Origin: Desulforadius tongensis
GTDB lineage: Bacteria > Bacillota > Desulfotomaculia > Desulfotomaculales > Desulfohalotomaculaceae
Direction: 5' to 3'
Assembly (NCBI RefSeq): GCF_016907915.1
Contig: NZ_JAFBCW010000007.1
Coordinates: forward strand, 42,044 to 106,043
Length of the DNA: 64,000 nt
Shown: piece by piece, positions 61,472 through 64,000 of the stretch
Numbering within the stretch: the stretch's first letter is position 1
Layout of the letters: each line of letters starts with the position of its first letter
Program-made: the position numbers and the translations under genes
The notes under the pieces: generated by a model
The model's database searches: none
What the model saw: only the letters and a program-made list of their open reading frames with translations
What the model was told of the DNA's origin: nothing

Positions 61472-62932
61472 ATGGATAAAAAATTACTGCAAGAGGTATT
61501 GGAAACAGCTTTGGCACAGGGCGGTGATTTCGCCGATATATTTGTGGAGCGCAAAAAGGTCACCGGTATCGGTATGGAAGCCGGCCGTATTGAAAGGGTA
61601 CAGTCCGGTTATGAGGCCGGAGCCGGTATCCGGGTGCTGTGCGGTGAGAGCACCGCATATGGTTATACCAATGATTTAAGCAAAAAGGGATTAATGGAAG
61701 CGGCCAAACTGGTAAGTCATGCCGCCCGGGGTGGCAGAAAAGAATATAGCTTAGACTTAACAAAGCTGACCCCGGTGGTGGATTTTGAGTTTAAAAAACG
61801 CCCGGAAGATGTGGCCACCGGTGATAAGGTAGAAGTGGTAAAAAAAGCCGAAAAAGCGGCCCGCTCGGTGGATAATCAAAAGATAAAACAGGTTATAACC
61901 GGGTATGGAGACAGTGTCCAGCAGGTAATCATAGCTAACAGTAACGGGGATTACGTAGAAGATGAGCGGGTGAGAACCAGATTGATGGTAAATGCGGTGG
62001 CGGCTGACGGCGGCACCATTCAAACCGGTTATGATGCGGTGGGCGGCATGTGCGGTTTTGAGTTGTTCGACCGGGTGGATCCTGAAGAGTTTGCTAAAAA
62101 TGCCGCCGGGCGGGCGGTAAAGATGCTGGATGCCAAGCCGGCTCCCACAGGAAATATGCCCTGTGTAATGGCCGGGGAAGCAGGTGGAACCATGGTGCAC
62201 GAAGCATGCGGCCATGGTTTAGAGGCTGACCTGGTGCAGCGGGAGCTGTCCGTTTATGCCGGCAAAAAGGGAGAACAGGTAGCTTCAGAACTGGTGACGG
62301 TGATAGATGATGCCACCATGCCGGACAAGTATGGTTCCTACCGTTTTGATGACGAGGGAGTAAGTTCCCGTCCAGTGGAACTGATTAAGAATGGGGTACT
62401 AAATGACTTTTTATACGATCGGCTCACTGCCGCCAAGGAAGGCCGGAAACCAAATGGTCACGGCCGCAGGCAGTCTTACCAAGAAAAGCCCATCCCCAGA
62501 ATGGCTAACACGTATATAGCCCCCGGCAAAACCGACCCGGAGAAAATTATAAAAGAAACAAAGAAAGGGCTGCTGGTAAAAAAAATGGGCGGCGGCCAGG
62601 TAAATACCACCACCGGCGACTTTGTATTTGACGTGGCGGAAGGATATTTGATCCAGGATGGAGAAATTGGTCCGCTGGTGCGGGGAGCAACCTTAACCGG
62701 CAACGGGCCGGAAGTATTAAAGATAGTAGACATGGTGGGCAGCGACCTGGGTTTTGCCATTGGAACCTGCGGAAAAGACGGCCAAGGAGTACCGGTATCT
62801 GATGCCCAGCCAACCATGTCAATAAGACAACTCCTTGTTGGTGGTACATCTGAACCTATTGCACCGAATGGGAAAATTAAAAGATACACATCAGATAAGC
62901 CAATCAGTAAAAATAAAATTAGGAGATTGTGA
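61472..62932 (+). CDS. tldD: Metalloprotease TldD
   Basis: A 486-residue TldD-family zinc protease, which with TldE cleaves unfolded peptides. The metal motif HEACGHGLEAD is near residue 243, and the C-terminal block GNGPEVLKIVDMVGSDL is conserved. The last roughly 27 residues after LLVGGT are Lys/Arg-rich and unlike the usual family end, and the stop codon coincides with the right end of a TnpB element. The native C-terminus may have been replaced. No TldE partner is seen in the window. Confidence 0.92.
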   Translation: MDKKLLQEVLETALAQGGDFADIFVERKKVTGIGMEAGRIERVQSGYEAGAGIRVLCGESTAYGYTNDLSKKGLMEAAKLVSHAARGGRKEYSLDLTKLTPVVDFEFKKRPEDVATGDKVEVVKKAEKAARSVDNQKIKQVITGYGDSVQQVIIANSNGDYVEDERVRTRLMVNAVAADGGTIQTGYDAVGGMCGFELFDRVDPEEFAKNAAGRAVKMLDAKPAPTGNMPCVMAGEAGGTMVHEACGHGLEADLVQRELSVYAGKKGEQVASELVTVIDDATMPDKYGSYRFDDEGVSSRPVELIKNGVLNDFLYDRLTAAKEGRKPNGHGRRQSYQEKPIPRMANTYIAPGKTDPEKIIKETKKGLLVKKMGGGQVNTTTGDFVFDVAEGYLIQDGEIGPLVRGATLTGNGPEVLKIVDMVGSDLGFAIGTCGKDGQGVPVSDAQPTMSIRQLLVGGTSEPIAPNGKIKRYTSDKPISKNKIRRL

Positions 62933-63130
62933 ACTACCTCGGGCACAAGGCCCGAGGCTTCCGGTGGTAACTCCAAGCCTTCTGCATACAGCAGTGGCTT
63001 CTCATCGTTCCCCGGTTAACCGCCGGCGAGTTTACGCCTGACGGCAGCCTTTTACGGCTGGGCTGGATTCACTGCAGCCCGCATGTTAGCCGGCTGCAGC
63101 AATATTCATACTGGCATTGAAATCTGCGTT
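62931..63130 (-). ncRNA. Right-end/omega-RNA (reRNA) region of a TnpB element
   Basis: Downstream of the tnpB remnant, on its strand, lies the hairpin CCTCGGGC / GCCCGAGG (62937-62957) followed by TAGTTCA, a typical right-end terminus of IS200/IS605-group elements. In TnpB systems the RNA from the 3' end of tnpB to this point is the scaffold, and the bases beyond it (on the minus strand, CAATCTCCTAATTTTA) act as guide. Whether it is still transcribed is unknown. Confidence 0.45.
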
Positions 63131-63715
63131 TGCCTGGTAGCCGCAGGCTTTGCATTGAAAGATGGCCGGTTGCCTTTTTCAGTATGGCCGCATATATGGC
63201 AGCGCTGCGATGTATACTTCGGGCTCACCTGTACCACTTTCAGTCCTTCGGCAAGGGCTTTGTATTCTATGAAGGAACGCAGCTGGCGGAAATTCCAGTT
63301 ATGCAGCTTACGGTTCATTTGACGTGAAAGCTTAACCCGTTCTCTTATGTAAGACAAATCTTCCAGCTGAATAACTGCATTATACCGCTTAGCAATATTA
63401 ACAATCTGCCTGCTGATTTTGTGGTTTACGTCCCTCATGTACCGCTGTTCTTGATTACCGATGGCTTTAATCTTTTTCAGCAGTTTTTTCCTGCCCAGTT
63501 TACGCCGCAGTTCTGTATAGTGGCGGCGTTTTTGGCTGCAGCGTTTGCCGCTAAAAAATTTGATTACCTGTCTAGGCACGGCGAGGACAGCGAGATTATT
63601 AATGCCCAGGTCAATACCCATGACGGCCGATGCAGCCCGTTCCGGCACTTCATATTTGTAACTGATATTTAAGATATGGCAGTTTAAGCGATAATTAAAA
63701 CCGCAGCGAACGATT
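63086..63715 (-). pseudogene. Broken TnpB (IS200/IS605 group)
   Basis: The remnant holds the RuvC-like core of TnpB: VMGIDLGINNLAV (first Asp), IQLEDLSYI (Glu) and the first zinc-finger pair RCHICG. A one-base deletion in an A run at 63158-63160 (plus strand) shifts the frame; restoring it gives FQCKACGYQANADFNAS, the second zinc pair and last catalytic Asp, with a stop at 63086. The 5' end is also missing: homology stops near 63715 at the junction with an IS66 fragment. The 180-codon frame at 63106-63648 is the uninterrupted part. Inactive. Confidence 0.85.
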
Positions 63716-63716
63716 T

Positions 63717-63932
63717 ATTAAACTGTTTGTTATTGGTCGTAAAAACTGGGTGTTCACAAACACTCCACGTGGTGCCCAAGCCAGTGCCATTATTTATAGC
63801 ATAGTTGAAACGGCCAAGGAAAATGGGCTAAATCCCTTTGCTTATCTAAATCACCTCTTTGAAATGCTTCCCAACATAAATATTAAGGATCAGGGCGCTG
63901 TAGATTGTATTTGGCAAGTAGAAATTGCATGA
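63717..63932 (+). pseudogene. IS66-family transposase, 3' fragment
   Basis: About 70 codons of the TnpC C-terminus of an IS66-type element: FVIGRKNWVF, NTPRGAQASAIIYSIVETAKENG and LNPFAYLNHLFE are family hallmarks. The 5' part is missing, with the break at the tnpB remnant. The rest of the window to 64000 is AT-rich with no gene; the right IS end may lie there but no terminal repeat could be matched. Confidence 0.85.
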
Positions 63933-64000
63933 AATGGCAGTAAAAAATGTAGTTATTTGCCAACATCCCTCATTTTTTAAATTTTCATTAATGATTCTTT

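Overview
The window is chromosomal DNA of an endospore-forming Firmicute, most likely of the Peptococcaceae/Desulfotomaculum-Pelotomaculum type. This is inferred from gene order and content; no rRNA or tRNA gene is present to confirm it. The core follows the Bacillus subtilis order ylxY - mlpA - ymxH - dpaA/dpaB - asd - dapG - dapA - rnjB - tepA - spoIIIE - rodZ - pgsA - cinA - recA - rny - ymdB - spoVS, with lineage-specific insertions.

Region 1 (1-10.8 kb) holds cell-wall and spore genes: the end of a polysaccharide deacetylase, a DacF-type carboxypeptidase, an M16 peptidase, the YlmC/YmxH protein, and a nearly complete aspartate-to-dihydrodipicolinate/dipicolinate set (dapB, dpaA, dpaB, asd, dapG, dapA). 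Region 2 (10.9-24.7 kb) has RNase J, a ClpP-like TepA, UppP, two small CotF-like coat proteins, FtsK/SpoIIIE, tRNA 2-selenouridine synthase, RodZ, RimO, PgsA and a minimal FtsH-like protease with an overlapping membrane partner gene. Region 3 (24.9-37.1 kb) has CinA, LexA-boxed recA, recX, RNase Y with a long structured leader, YmdB, SpoVS behind a sigma-H-like promoter, a dipeptidase, a PHP phosphoesterase, an aminotransferase and two cobalamin-assembly genes.

At 37.2-38.8 kb a c-di-AMP (ydaO/yuaA) riboswitch with its own terminator precedes a radical-SAM aminomutase. The substrate-binding residues of that enzyme are those of glutamate 2,3-aminomutase, not lysine 2,3-aminomutase. This predicts c-di-AMP control of beta-glutamate, an osmolyte. 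A secreted seven-repeat propeller protein follows.

Region 4 (40.2-61.4 kb) carries two back-to-back type IV pilus/pseudopilus gene sets. The first (about 40.5-52.5 kb) is visibly richer in G+C, starts at a promoter carrying a Fur-like box, and encodes unusual parts: a zinc-ribbon PilM-PilN fusion, a large pseudopilin with a duplicated globular domain, an O-antigen-ligase-like membrane protein and a membrane-anchored FmdE-like protein. It is bracketed by imperfect direct repeats of about 125-135 bp (40250-40385 and 52649-52771). The second copy lies immediately upstream of pilD of the second, native-looking set (52.8-61.4 kb). The first set has the only PilT and the second the only prepilin peptidase, so they may share parts.

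Region 5 (61.4-64 kb) has tldD, a decayed tnpB with its right-end/omega-RNA segment abutting the tldD stop codon, and the 3' end of an IS66-family transposase.
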